Assembly (NCBI RefSeq): GCF_000688415.1 | Contig: NZ_JIAH01000010.1 | Coordinates: 88,501 to 152,500 of the forward strand | DNA from: Corynebacterium pseudodiphtheriticum DSM 44287 | GTDB lineage: Bacteria > Actinomycetota > Actinomycetes > Mycobacteriales > Mycobacteriaceae | Reading direction: 5' to 3' | DNA length: 64,000 nt | Shown: positions 1-9,154 of the stretch, one piece after another | Position numbering within the stretch: position 1 is the first letter of the stretch | Layout of the letters: the number at the start of each line of letters is the position of its first letter | Program-made: the position numbers and the translations under genes | Notes under the pieces: model-generated | Databases searched by the model: none | What the model was told of the DNA's origin: nothing | What the model saw: the letters and a program-made list of their open reading frames with translations, nothing else

Positions 1-21
1 AGCTTCCGTTTTCTCACTCAT
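1..21 (-). CDS. Possible start of a gene downstream of purA (partial)
   Basis: Six bases after the purA stop codon there is an ATG on the minus strand that opens a frame reading MSEKTEA before the window ends. The close spacing would fit a second gene of a purA operon. Only seven codons are visible, so no family can be named and the call rests on position alone. Confidence 0.3.
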
Positions 22-27
22 GACAGC

Positions 28-1320
28 CTATTTTCCCGCCAGCACGTCGTGGCGCACAATGGTTTGCTCACGCGACGGGCCGACGCCGATATACGACATG
101 CGCGTTCCGGACAGTTCTTCTAGGCGCAGCACGTAATCCTGTGCGCGCTGTGGCAGCTCTTCGAAGGTGGAACAGCCCGTGATGTCTTCGTCCCAAGCCG
201 GCATATTTTCGTAGATTGGCTTGGCGTGGTGTACCTCGGATTGCGAGACTGGCATTTCGTCATGGCGCACGCCGTCGACGTCGTAGGCTACACAGATCGG
301 AATTTCTCCGATTCCAGTGAGCACGTCAAGCTTGGTCAAGAAGTAATCCGTAAACCCGTTAACGCGGCTGGCGTAGCGTGCAATCACGGAATCGTACCAA
401 CCACAACGGCGGCGTCGGCCAGTGTTCACGCCAACCTCACCACCGGTTTCTTGCAGGTAATTACCCCATTCGTCGAAAAGTTCCGTCGGGAATGGCCCCG
501 CACCCACGCGGGTGGTGTAGGCCTTGATGATGCCCAGTGAGGTATCAATGCGGGTCGGGCCAATGCCGGAGCCGACGCACGCGCCGCCTGCGGAAGGGTT
601 CGACGAGGTCACAAACGGGTAGGTGCCGTGGTCGACGTCCAGCATGGTAGCTTGGCCGCCTTCCATCAGGATGTGTTTTCCGGCAGTCAAGGCCTCATTG
701 AGCTCGCGTTCGGCGTCAATCACCATCGGGCGCAGGCGTTCGGCATAGGACAGGAAGTAGCCGACGACGTCCTCGACCTCAATGGCCTTGCGGTTATACA
801 TTTTCACCAGCATCTGGTTTTTCACATCCAGCGCCGATTCCACTTTTTGCCGCAAAATGGACTCATCAAAAATATCCTGCACGCGGATGCCGACGCGGGC
901 GACTTTGTCCTGGTACGTCGGGCCAATGCCGCGGCCGGTGGTGCCGATTGCACGTTTGCCTAAAAAGCGCTCTTGCACCCGGTCGAGTGTTTGGTGGTAC
1001 GGCGCAACCAGGTGCGCGTTGGCGGAAATCTTTAACCGCGAGGCGTTTGCTCCACGGGATTCCAGGCCGTCAATTTCCTCAAACAATGCTTCCAGGTTGA
1101 TGACCACACCGTTCCCCAGCACCGGGGTGGCATTTTCCGATAGGATTCCTGCCGGAAGCAGCTTGAGCTCGTATTTTTCACCGCCAACGACGACGGTGTG
1201 GCCGGCGTTATTGCCGCCATTAGGCTTGACGACGTAATCCACCTGGCCGCCCAAAATGTCTGTGGCTTTTCCTTTGCCTTCGTCGCCCCATTGGGCGCCG
1301 ACGATGACGATCGCTGCCAT
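28..1320 (-). CDS. purA: Adenylosuccinate synthetase
   Basis: Catalyses the GTP-dependent condensation of IMP and aspartate to adenylosuccinate, the first committed step to AMP, in the cytoplasm. The 430-residue product has the normal family length. Visible signatures are the N-terminal phosphate-binding loop GDEGKGK (about residues 12-18), NNAGHTVV near 38-45, the IMP-contact segment [10 protein letters not shown] near residue 125, and the [14 protein letters not shown] segment in the middle. The ATG start gives the standard N-terminus right before the conserved beta strand. It is transcribed away from the gene at 1418, so the 97-base gap between them carries both promoters. Confidence 0.97.
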   Translation of the reverse strand: MAAIVIVGAQWGDEGKGKATDILGGQVDYVVKPNGGNNAGHTVVVGGEKYELKLLPAGILSENATPVLGNGVVINLEALFEEIDGLESRGANASRLKISANAHLVAPYHQTLDRVQERFLGKRAIGTTGRGIGPTYQDKVARVGIRVQDIFDESILRQKVESALDVKNQMLVKMYNRKAIEVEDVVGYFLSYAERLRPMVIDAERELNEALTAGKHILMEGGQATMLDVDHGTYPFVTSSNPSAGGACVGSGIGPTRIDTSLGIIKAYTTRVGAGPFPTELFDEWGNYLQETGGEVGVNTGRRRRCGWYDSVIARYASRVNGFTDYFLTKLDVLTGIGEIPICVAYDVDGVRHDEMPVSQSEVHHAKPIYENMPAWDEDITGCSTFEELPQRAQDYVLRLEELSGTRMSYIGVGPSREQTIVRHDVLAGK

Positions 1321-1417
1321 ACCTGCCTCATCACTTCCCTGCGGTCAGTAGTTTGATCAGCCTCATAGCCTACTAGGAATTGCCCCACCTGCGATAATTT
1401 TTTTAACGTCGGTTACG

Positions 1418-2395
1418 ATGCTTGGCATGCGTGTGCTGATTCTGCGTTGCGGGGAAGCTGCAGCCGAACTGGTTTTGCCCAAGACTTTATATCGTTCTTC
1501 CGGGGTGGAGATTTTTACGCTGCCAGCTGTGCCAGGCCGGGGTGATCTGAAGTTTTTATCCGAGCATGCTACGGAATTATTACCGGTAGATCCCACTCCT
1601 TCGTTGGAGGAGATCCAAGCGCAACCGCGCGTAGAACACATGGCTGCCCCACAACTAGCACCACAACAACCAGTGATGCCGCTGCGGATAATCGTGATTG
1701 GTTCAGACGCCGCCTTGTCTGCGGTGCTCACCCGCTTGCTGCGGGCGGATCAATTGTGGCCACAGATCGGATTCGTCCCGGTGGCGGAACCGACGAACAG
1801 CGCGGTAGACACTACCGGCAGCAAAAACGTTTCTGGCCCGGCCACCGAAAACGCCGCTAGCAGCACCGCCAGCACTGCAGCACAAAACTGGTCCATTCCC
1901 GCTGATCCGGCTGCCGCGCTCAAACTGGCGTTGACTGGCGAGGTCAAACCCGTCCCACTGATCCGCAATGATGCCGGACAGGCCGTGGCTGGTTCCGCTG
2001 CTATCAGCCAGTGGGACGCATCCGCCATGACCGGGGAAATTATCGTCGACGATGCCACTTTGCTGCAGCAAGATGCCCAGGGCAGCGCAGATAACGCCAG
2101 CCGTTCCCTGGCGTACGGCGCCCGCTTAGTGCCAATGCTCAACGCACCTGGCATTGCTGCGGCAGTGCACACCGCAGCACCACAACCCCGTGGATTGTTT
2201 GCACGCTGGCGCAAGAAAAAGAACCCCGGGGCGAGCGTCAGCCAGCTAGATCCGCATTCATTAGTCACTGGGCGTGCGGTACAAGCCGGTGGACCGGAAA
2301 TGGCGGTACACGTCGACGGAGTGCGCAGCAAACGCCCGCAAAAACGAGTAACTTTTTACCGGCATTTGCGGGATTTACAAATCATCCGTCCGTGA
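1418..2395 (+). CDS. Hypothetical Corynebacterium protein divergent from purA
   Basis: I do not recognise a named family. The 325-residue product starts with an ordered N-terminal part (a strand-rich segment MRVLILRCGEAA and an IIVIGSDAALSAVLTRLLRADQL segment resembling a Rossmann-like alpha/beta unit near residues 90-115), followed by an Ala/Ser/Thr-rich middle and a basic C-terminus. No signal peptide or membrane helix is evident. A start four codons later (1427, ATG) is equally possible because neither has a strong ribosome binding site; a GATAAT box lies about 20 bases upstream, so the transcript may be nearly leaderless. An unknown gene beside purA in this orientation is, from memory, common in corynebacteria. 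Confidence 0.75.
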   Translation: MLGMRVLILRCGEAAAELVLPKTLYRSSGVEIFTLPAVPGRGDLKFLSEHATELLPVDPTPSLEEIQAQPRVEHMAAPQLAPQQPVMPLRIIVIGSDAALSAVLTRLLRADQLWPQIGFVPVAEPTNSAVDTTGSKNVSGPATENAASSTASTAAQNWSIPADPAAALKLALTGEVKPVPLIRNDAGQAVAGSAAISQWDASAMTGEIIVDDATLLQQDAQGSADNASRSLAYGARLVPMLNAPGIAAAVHTAAPQPRGLFARWRKKKNPGASVSQLDPHSLVTGRAVQAGGPEMAVHVDGVRSKRPQKRVTFYRHLRDLQIIRP

Positions 2396-2435
2396 GTTCC
2401 GGGGCGCCGCGTCCTCTACCCTCTGCTACTCTCTT

Positions 2436-3665
2436 CTACTCTTTCTGGGAGTTTTCGGAATCGTCGTAACGATTCGCCGCATTGTGCGCGTTATCCTGGA
2501 TGTCTTCGATCTCCCAGACTTCCGGCGGGTAGGCCGGTGTGGATGAGGTTGGTGCCAGCACTGCTGCCGCCGACTCCTGCGACATTCCGGTGACCATCAA
2601 AAGATCCACAGTTAAAAACCGCACCTGTGACAGGATCGCATATTCCGAAAGCACCGGATCATCGCTAATCACGGAAAGGTCCGTGCGCGCGCCGATGATG
2701 CGCAGGCGGTTGACAATCCCCGGAATTTCATGGGCTTGGCTAACCCGCGCACTCGTTTCATAAATTCGTGACAGCTCCAACGCGATCTCTGCCAACTCAT
2801 CAATGATATTGATTAACCGCGGGGTAATCTTGTCGCCATCGACGCTCAAAACCATGCAGCGGCGGGCCAGCACACGCACATTCCGGGTGGCATTGTCGAC
2901 GGGAGTGAGGATGCGTTCGATGGAACGCAAGTGTTTGCGCGAGCCCCAGCGAAATGGGGAAAGCCCCGCAATTTCCCGGCCGGAAGCCGTGGCTTCCAGC
3001 ATGTGATCAATATTCGATTGCGTACCGCGCACCTGTTGGAGTGCATCTTCGATACGCTCTGAATCTCCCTTTTCCGCACCTTCTGCAACGTCATGCAGCA
3101 CCGACGATGCAACGGAGAGAACTTTCGCGATCTCATGCCGGGCATCACGCAACGCAGAATTAGGAATCAACGCGATGGAGATGATTCCGATCACCGAACC
3201 AATGGCAGCGTCAATCATGCGTTCGGTGCCGCCACCTTGCGGCATGATCGTGGCGATCAAGATCGCACCAATAGCGACCTGGTTACTCACCAGCAGTGAT
3301 TTCGATAAAAATGCCGCGACCACCAGTGAGATCGCTACCCCAGCGGCAATCTGCCAATCGCCGGTGCCCAGGGTGTGCACCAAAAGCTGGCCAACTCCGA
3401 CACCAACCACACCAGCGACCGACATTTCCAGGGCTTTATTCAGACGGTTGCCACCGGAGATGCCAAGTACCACCACCACAGAGATAGGGGCGAAAAATGG
3501 GATCTCGTGGCCGAAAAACGTCTGCGCAACCCAAAACGCCAACCCCGCACCAAACGCGGCCTGCACAATGAAGATCAAGCGTTTGCGCACGCGCAGAATG
3601 CGCGAGGTCAGCGAATGGTCTAAATGCCGCAGTCGTTCGCGGGTGGAGACCCTGTTATTTGCCAT
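2436..3665 (-). CDS. FUSC / aromatic-acid exporter-like membrane protein
   Basis: A 409-residue protein with an N-terminal cluster of hydrophobic helices (about residues 25-170, beginning LIFIVQAAFGAGLAFWVAQTFF) and a long helical cytoplasmic C-terminal half. This matches the FUSC/ArAE-like architecture (UPF0421 style), in which the membrane domain is thought to export aromatic or other small organic acids. The substrate cannot be told from the sequence. It is convergent with the hypothetical gene at 1418 and sits just downstream of fba on the same strand, with 42 bases between them. Confidence 0.75.
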   Translation of the reverse strand: MANNRVSTRERLRHLDHSLTSRILRVRKRLIFIVQAAFGAGLAFWVAQTFFGHEIPFFAPISVVVVLGISGGNRLNKALEMSVAGVVGVGVGQLLVHTLGTGDWQIAAGVAISLVVAAFLSKSLLVSNQVAIGAILIATIMPQGGGTERMIDAAIGSVIGIISIALIPNSALRDARHEIAKVLSVASSVLHDVAEGAEKGDSERIEDALQQVRGTQSNIDHMLEATASGREIAGLSPFRWGSRKHLRSIERILTPVDNATRNVRVLARRCMVLSVDGDKITPRLINIIDELAEIALELSRIYETSARVSQAHEIPGIVNRLRIIGARTDLSVISDDPVLSEYAILSQVRFLTVDLLMVTGMSQESAAAVLAPTSSTPAYPPEVWEIEDIQDNAHNAANRYDDSENSQKE

Positions 3666-3707
3666 AGGCGCCGAAAATACCTGCTAAAAAGCTTAGCCGA
3701 GAGCAGC

Positions 3708-4742
3708 TTAGCGGGCGGTGGTCTGGCCTGCGGAGCGCAGCACCTGGCAGGATTCAATGACGCGATCAGCCATGGAGCGCTCTGCCTTCTTCAGGTAAGA
3801 GCGTGGGTCGTAGACCTTCTTGTTACCGACTTCTCCATCAATCTTGAACACGCCGTCGTAGTTGCTAAACATGTGGCGTGCAACCGGATTGGTGAACGCA
3901 TACTGCGTATCGGTGTCGATGTTCATCTTGATCACACCATAGCGCAAGGATTCTTCGATCTTGGCGGCCTCGGAACCGGAACCGCCGTGGAAGACGTAAT
4001 CGAAGGGCTGGGAACCGTCGGCAAGCCCCAGCTTCTGGGAAGCAACCTTCTGGCCTTCGGCCAATACCTCTGGGCGCAGCTTGACGTTGCCCGGCTTATA
4101 GACGCCATGGACGTTACCGAAAGTGGCAGCCAGCAGGTAGCGACCATTTTCGCCAGTGCCTAGCGCATCGACGGTTTTTTCAAAATCTTCTGGGGTGGTG
4201 TACAGGTTAGCACCTGCTTTGGCTTCCACGCCGTCTTCTTCACCGCCGACCACACCGATTTCCACCTCGAGGATGATATTTGCTGCGCGCGACTGTGCCA
4301 GCAGCTCCTGGGCGATTTCCAGGTTCTCGTCGATAGGGATAGCCGACCCGTCCCACATATGGGACTGGAACAGTGGCTGCTCGCCGGCTTCTACGCGATC
4401 ACGGGAGATCTTTAACAGTGGGCGCACGAAGTCATCGAGACGTTCTTTCTGGCAGTGATCCGTGTGCAACGCAATATTCACGCCGTAGTACGAAGCAGCC
4501 TCGTGCGCGAATGCGGCCAGGGCTTTTGCACCGGCAACTTTGTTTTTCACTGCTTGGCCAGAGCCGAATTCCGCACCACCCAGGGAGAACTGGATAATGC
4601 CGTCAGACTCGGCTTCTGCAAACCCCTGTAGTGCGGCGTTAATGGTTTCGGAAGAGGTGCAGTTGATCGCAGGAAAAGCGAATTGCTCCTTCTTCGCGCG
4701 GTCAAGCATCTCGTTATAAACCTCAGGGGTGGCGATAGGCAT
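3708..4742 (-). CDS. fba: Fructose-bisphosphate aldolase, class II
   Basis: Zn-dependent cleavage of fructose 1,6-bisphosphate to DHAP and glyceraldehyde 3-phosphate in glycolysis and gluconeogenesis. The open frame extends further upstream, but the true start is the ATG giving MPIATPEVYNEML, preceded by a strong GGAGG ribosome site about 8 bases away; this yields 344 residues, the usual length. Class II signatures seen are the metal-ligand segment HTDHCQ, EVEIGVVGGEEDG, and the phosphate-binding segment FHGGSGS near the C-terminal third, followed by GVIKMNIDTDTQ. The unused upstream extension overlaps the GH76-like gene in another frame and is not coding. Confidence 0.97.
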   Translation of the reverse strand: MPIATPEVYNEMLDRAKKEQFAFPAINCTSSETINAALQGFAEAESDGIIQFSLGGAEFGSGQAVKNKVAGAKALAAFAHEAASYYGVNIALHTDHCQKERLDDFVRPLLKISRDRVEAGEQPLFQSHMWDGSAIPIDENLEIAQELLAQSRAANIILEVEIGVVGGEEDGVEAKAGANLYTTPEDFEKTVDALGTGENGRYLLAATFGNVHGVYKPGNVKLRPEVLAEGQKVASQKLGLADGSQPFDYVFHGGSGSEAAKIEESLRYGVIKMNIDTDTQYAFTNPVARHMFSNYDGVFKIDGEVGNKKVYDPRSYLKKAERSMADRVIESCQVLRSAGQTTAR

Positions 4743-4800
4743 AAAACATCCTCCAACGTTGGATCTGCAGTCTCGAAGCCCAATTATGCCTGAGCGAACA

Positions 4801-6006
4801 CTAACCTGCAGCCGGATCCCCTTCGGCCAGCGCAACCCGGGCCATCGCCTCCAGCGCCATCCACCCGGAAAGCTGCACCGACAAATCGCGCTCTGCAATA
4901 CGCACAGCGCCCACTTTCTCCCGGATCGACATCGGGCCCAGGCCAAAATTATGTGGCAGTAGCGCATCGCTGGTCCAGTCCGTAGCAAAAACCGGCAGTC
5001 CGTCAACTTCCAAACGGTGGGTCCACACCGACTCCGCCGACGCCCGCACCAACCGAGTAGCAAGCTTGCGCGTCGCGCGGTTCGCTGGCGAATCATCAGG
5101 CAAACGCACCGCGACGTCGGCAAGGTAACGCAGCAAAATCCCCTTGAACAAGCCGCCATCGCCGTCGCCGGTATCCCAGTCGATCACTCCCGCTGGGGTG
5201 GCCATGTGCTGCGCAATCGCGTGCACCAAGCCACGGATCCGGCTGATATATGGCATGGCTTCGTCGGCACGCTCAGCCTCATGCACCGACTGAATATCTT
5301 CCAGGCTGTGGATGCCGTGTTCTTTACGCAACTGCAACGCAATTTCCAGGCTGGCACCAAGCATCACCCCCTGGCAGTACGGGTGAATATCACGCACGAT
5401 CTCCGGTCCGTTCATGCGCATACGCATCCCGTCCATGATCAGCCCATCATCATTGTGCAGGTTATCGAAAACCCAGTCGACGATATGAATGGCTTCCTGC
5501 CAGTAACCGGTGCGCGCCAGCATGATTGCCACCGGACCATTAGTGGGCACGTTATAAAACGTCGATCGGTTATCGCGCCAGGGCGCGACCCCCAGGGATT
5601 CATCCAACCCGGCACGCAGATTGGAACGCAATGCGTGCAACTGTGGCGGGGTACCCAGCTTTTCCGCGTTCTCTATGCGCCCGAAAGCTAGTGCCAACCA
5701 AGCTTTGTCATCGTAGTATTTGTTGCGTTCCAACCCGCGCAGCTGCCGGAGTTTGATGCCACGCATGGTATTAGCAATGCGTGCGCTGCGGGTTTTCGTG
5801 GGTTGCCGCAGCGCAGCATCAACCTGGCAATCCAGGTAGTGCGCCTGCCACCAATAGTGCCAATGAATAAACAGGCGCTCTTTAAAAAGCGCCGGCCAGC
5901 TCACCCGGGCGAGATTGGTGCGTGGCAGCGACCATAGTGGGCCAGCATGTCGATCGTTGATGGCGGTCTCTGCGAGATCCGCCCGGTGGGACCATTTTTC
6001 TTGCAC
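4801..6006 (-). CDS. Glycoside hydrolase family 76-like protein, apparently cytosolic
   Basis: The sequence has the helical (alpha/alpha)6 style of GH76 proteins (endo-alpha-1,6-mannanase family), with the family's adjacent acidic pair in the NKYYDDKAWLALA segment at about residue 100 as the probable catalytic Asp-Asp. No signal peptide or transmembrane helix is present, so a cytoplasmic location is implied, which is unusual for a mannanase acting on envelope lipomannan. Start choice: no ATG is in frame near the N-terminus; a TTG at 6048 has no ribosome site, while the GTG at 6006 follows GATGGAA at suitable spacing and gives 401 residues. Substrate unproven; relatives sit beside fba in other corynebacteria. 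Confidence 0.75.
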   Translation of the reverse strand: MQEKWSHRADLAETAINDRHAGPLWSLPRTNLARVSWPALFKERLFIHWHYWWQAHYLDCQVDAALRQPTKTRSARIANTMRGIKLRQLRGLERNKYYDDKAWLALAFGRIENAEKLGTPPQLHALRSNLRAGLDESLGVAPWRDNRSTFYNVPTNGPVAIMLARTGYWQEAIHIVDWVFDNLHNDDGLIMDGMRMRMNGPEIVRDIHPYCQGVMLGASLEIALQLRKEHGIHSLEDIQSVHEAERADEAMPYISRIRGLVHAIAQHMATPAGVIDWDTGDGDGGLFKGILLRYLADVAVRLPDDSPANRATRKLATRLVRASAESVWTHRLEVDGLPVFATDWTSDALLPHNFGLGPMSIREKVGAVRIAERDLSVQLSGWMALEAMARVALAEGDPAAG

Positions 6007-6117
6007 TATTATTCCATCACTCACAGAGCTATAAACCGGAGAAATCAATCATTTGTAGCATACATCACGGTTCTCTGGTGAGGGATAAGTGACAAATTAT
6101 TGATGCAGCCAGCACCC

Positions 6118-6819
6118 TTACCAAGCTTGGCGCAGATCCGCATGCTGCCGCACCCACGCATGCATTGCGATGCCTGCGGCCACCCCTGCGTTAATTGAGC
6201 GCGTCGAACCAAACTGCGCAATCGAACACGTCATCACCGACGCCTGACTCGTCTCCGCGCTCACCCCAGGGCCTTCCTGGCCGAATACCAGCAAGCAACG
6301 CCGCGGTAATTCGGCGGTTTCCAATGGCACGCACCCGGGAGTGTTGTCAATAGCCACGACGGTCAGATCGTTCTCCGCCGCCCAGGCCACTAGCCCATCA
6401 ACATCGCTGTGGTGCTGTAGGTGTTGGTAGCGGTCCGTAACCATGGCGCCACGACGATTCCACCGGCGCCTACCGACAATATGTACAGTATCTACAGCAA
6501 AAGCATTCGCAGTGCGCACCACCGTGCCGATATTCGCATCGTTTTCAAAGTTCTCGATCGCGATATGCAGCTCATGCCGACGGGTATCAATGTCCTCGAT
6601 GATCGCCTCACGCTTCCAATAGCGATAAGCATCGACGACGTTGCGGCGGTCGCCTTCAGCAAGCAACTCCGGATCCAAGCGTGGATCATCCGGCAACGGG
6701 CCTTCCCACGGGCCCACACCATGCCGACCTTCAGCCCATTCCGTTGGGCCTTTGTCCTCCGGTGCGGTGGCGCGTTCCGGCTTAGTCACTGGATCATTTT
6801 CGGCTGCGCTTTCGCCCAT
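6118..6819 (-). CDS. SpoU/TrmH-family RNA 2'-O-methyltransferase
   Basis: Predicted SAM-dependent ribose methyltransferase acting on tRNA or rRNA. The 233-residue product has a Pro/acid-rich N-terminal extension (about 70 residues) and then the SPOUT knot domain: motif 1 NIGTVVRTANAF, motif 2 LLVFGQEGPGVS and motif 3 FGSTRSINAGVAAGIAMH near the C-terminus, all intact. The target nucleotide cannot be deduced. Its ATG shares one base with the pyrE stop codon (TAATG), so the two genes are translationally coupled, and the acidic membrane protein upstream of pyrE makes a three-gene run. Confidence 0.9.
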   Translation of the reverse strand: MGESAAENDPVTKPERATAPEDKGPTEWAEGRHGVGPWEGPLPDDPRLDPELLAEGDRRNVVDAYRYWKREAIIEDIDTRRHELHIAIENFENDANIGTVVRTANAFAVDTVHIVGRRRWNRRGAMVTDRYQHLQHHSDVDGLVAWAAENDLTVVAIDNTPGCVPLETAELPRRCLLVFGQEGPGVSAETSQASVMTCSIAQFGSTRSINAGVAAGIAMHAWVRQHADLRQAW

Positions 6820-7376
6820 TACAGCCCCAGGTCATCCAAGCCCAACAGGCTGCGATATTCCAGCCCCTCGGCACGGATGGCATCAGCAGCACCGGTAGCG
6901 CGGTCCACCACGGTGGCCACACCAACAACTTCCGCTCCGGCCGCACGCAACGCAGCGACGGCAGTCAGCGGGGAGTTACCAGTAGTGGTGGTATCTTCCA
7001 CAACTAGCACTTTTTGCCCTTCCACATTCACGCCTTCGATGCGGCGCTGCATGCCGTGCTTTTTAGCTTCTTTGCGCACCACGAAAGAATCGATCGGGCG
7101 GCCGTCGGCATGCATGATCGAGGTGGCCACCGGGTCCGCACCCAAAGTCAGACCACCGGCGGCAACGTAGTCCCAGTCCGCGGTTTTTTCCCGCAGCAAC
7201 GATCCAATCAGGCGGGAGGCCTCATGGTGCAGCGTCGCGCGACGCAAATCCACGTAGTAATCCGCTTCTTTACCGGACGATAAAGTGACACGACCGTGAA
7301 CCACGGCAAGTTCGCGGACAAGTTCAGCGAGGCGAGAAAGATCAGTACTGGATGGGGTGCTTTGCTGCTCAGTCAT
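6819..7376 (-). CDS. pyrE: Orotate phosphoribosyltransferase
   Basis: Makes orotidine 5'-phosphate from orotate and PRPP in pyrimidine synthesis. The PRPP-binding loop KVLVVEDTTTTGNSPL is present, as is VVRKEAKKHGMQRRIEG, the flexible catalytic loop region. The ATG start chosen gives 185 residues, the family length. Two in-frame GTG codons upstream are alternatives: 7385, which has GAGG six bases before it, and 7397, which overlaps the stop of the preceding gene as GTGA. The family length favours 7376 but 7385 has the better ribosome site. The gene is coupled to the methyltransferase gene downstream. Confidence 0.95.
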   Translation of the reverse strand: MTEQQSTPSSTDLSRLAELVRELAVVHGRVTLSSGKEADYYVDLRRATLHHEASRLIGSLLREKTADWDYVAAGGLTLGADPVATSIMHADGRPIDSFVVRKEAKKHGMQRRIEGVNVEGQKVLVVEDTTTTGNSPLTAVAALRAAGAEVVGVATVVDRATGAADAIRAEGLEYRSLLGLDDLGL

Positions 7377-7393
7377 AGCTACCACTGTAGTCC

Positions 7394-9145
7394 TCACTCG
7401 TCGCCAAAAATAGATGGCCCGGCAGACAAGTCGCGTTTAACGTGCGGACGCTTCCGATGTCCGCCCTCTTGTGACTTATCGACGCCATCGGCAATCGCAT
7501 CCACTTCATCTACCCCAAGGGCGTAGGGTTCCAGGTACCCACGGGCCTCGGCTTTGCTGCGGGTCGGTAATTCGACGGGCTCGCTTGGTCGTTGGATTGG
7601 CGGATGATCCTGCGGGTCGGGAACGACGTGCAGCAACTGGTTGTTCTCAAAGGCCGGGGGCTGTTTCGGCCCCATCATCCGGGTGGGGTCCGCCCCTTCG
7701 AATTTTAAAATTTGGTTCGCCATGGAACGCGGTGGTAGCACGCGGGCGACGTCGGCAAGCAGGCCGAGCGGCGCCAGCATTTCGTCCCAATCTGAAGCAT
7801 GCGAGCCTTTATCGGTTTGCGCCAGCACCCAATCCGATTCCATCCACACCGCGGTGACGATTTCCGGCAGGCTATCGCAGGCAGTGACCACGCGCGCATC
7901 AATCATGCGGCTAGCAACGGCGGCATCAGTGGCATAGACCGTGAAATCCGCGATGTGTCCGACTTCCAGCAAATCATCGAAAACCGCTTCCCCGGTTGTA
8001 CGGTCATTGCGCTGATCACGGTCCACACGGCGAAAATCCACCACGATTTCCGTGGCGGCTCCGGTGCGCATAGCCATAACATTGACGCCACCGAGATCCA
8101 TCAGCACCATCTCATGCCCATAAGCCGAACCCTGCACGATATCTTTCGGTGCTGCCCCACCAGCTGCAGCGCCGCGGGTCCATTCGTCGACGAGATATTC
8201 GTCGTGCTTGCTAAAACTGAACCCATTCTTTTCCGCCCACTGACGACGCTCCCTGCGCAACGCCCCTGGGATGATGGAATCGCGGCGTGGTCCTGCAGGC
8301 TTGGCGACGGGGGCGACAGGGGTCGGATGCTCAGCTGCATCGTCACGTTCTTCGAAATGATCTGCACCGTTGACACCATCTGCATGAACAGCAGCTGCAT
8401 CGCTTAGATCGTTGGCATCACTAGCATCACTGGCATCACTGCGGTTTTCTTCAGCAGAAAGCAGCTCATTGGATGCTAAACCTGGCTCCGGTTTCGGTGC
8501 TGTCTCTATTGTTTCTGGGGTCTCTGTTGTTTCTGATGTCTCTGCTGTTTTTGGGGTCTCTGAGTCCTCTGTTGGCTCTGGCTGCCGCTCAGATTCCAGC
8601 GCTGATTCGGCTTCAGCATCACTGTCTATGTCAGACTCAATATGTGGCTCAGCATCCAGCTCAGAGCGTGGCTCAACAAGTGGCTCGGCATTATCTACCC
8701 CAGCGTTCGCCTCCGCTATCGGGTCAGCGGCGGATTCTGTAGCGGATTCCTCATCATGCTGTGGCAAATCCTGCTCTGCCAAATCCTGCTGTGGCAATTG
8801 TTCCGCGGTGGCCAGTTCTTCATCATCCAGCACCCGACCCCGGCGTAGCGCATCACCATAAGTGGCTTGCGCTGACCATTCAGTATCGGTGGCAACAGAT
8901 TCTTCGGCGTCTGGGATGTCGACACTAGGGATGCTGGCGCCCGGGACGTTGGCACTAGCGATGTCGGTACTCGGAGCGTCGGCAAGCTCCGCGCTCGCAC
9001 CAGTTTGCTCTGGCTGACCAGGCGATTCCACAGCAGCTGGCGGCTGCTCAGTCTGCTGGGCGCGGCGCTGCTTCGAATCCAGGTACCACAAAAATATGGC
9101 GGCGGCACCGGCGATGACGGCCAGAGTCAGTAGAACATACGGCAT
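7394..9145 (-). CDS. Membrane-anchored acidic protein with conserved C-terminal domain
   Basis: A 583-residue protein of unknown function. Residues 1-23 form a hydrophobic helix (PYVLLTLAVIAGAAAIFLWYL) followed by a short basic stretch, giving a single N-terminal membrane anchor. Residues about 30-280 are low complexity, rich in Glu, Asp, Ala, Ser and Thr with repeats of the type TPKTAETSETTETPET. From about residue 285 there is an ordered domain starting RRDSIIPGALRRERRQWAEKNGFSF that is conserved in corynebacteria as far as I recall. The stop overlaps the earliest possible pyrE start. The acidic linker may span the cell envelope or hold basic partners, but this is conjecture. Confidence 0.8.
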   Translation of the reverse strand: MPYVLLTLAVIAGAAAIFLWYLDSKQRRAQQTEQPPAAVESPGQPEQTGASAELADAPSTDIASANVPGASIPSVDIPDAEESVATDTEWSAQATYGDALRRGRVLDDEELATAEQLPQQDLAEQDLPQHDEESATESAADPIAEANAGVDNAEPLVEPRSELDAEPHIESDIDSDAEAESALESERQPEPTEDSETPKTAETSETTETPETIETAPKPEPGLASNELLSAEENRSDASDASDANDLSDAAAVHADGVNGADHFEERDDAAEHPTPVAPVAKPAGPRRDSIIPGALRRERRQWAEKNGFSFSKHDEYLVDEWTRGAAAGGAAPKDIVQGSAYGHEMVLMDLGGVNVMAMRTGAATEIVVDFRRVDRDQRNDRTTGEAVFDDLLEVGHIADFTVYATDAAVASRMIDARVVTACDSLPEIVTAVWMESDWVLAQTDKGSHASDWDEMLAPLGLLADVARVLPPRSMANQILKFEGADPTRMMGPKQPPAFENNQLLHVVPDPQDHPPIQRPSEPVELPTRSKAEARGYLEPYALGVDEVDAIADGVDKSQEGGHRKRPHVKRDLSAGPSIFGDE

Positions 9146-9154
9146 GCAGTCAGT

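Noticed and set aside
4743..5159. Upstream extension of fba by 139 codons
   Set aside because: It overlaps the GH76-like gene in another frame, while the ATG at 4742 has a strong ribosome site and gives the known length.
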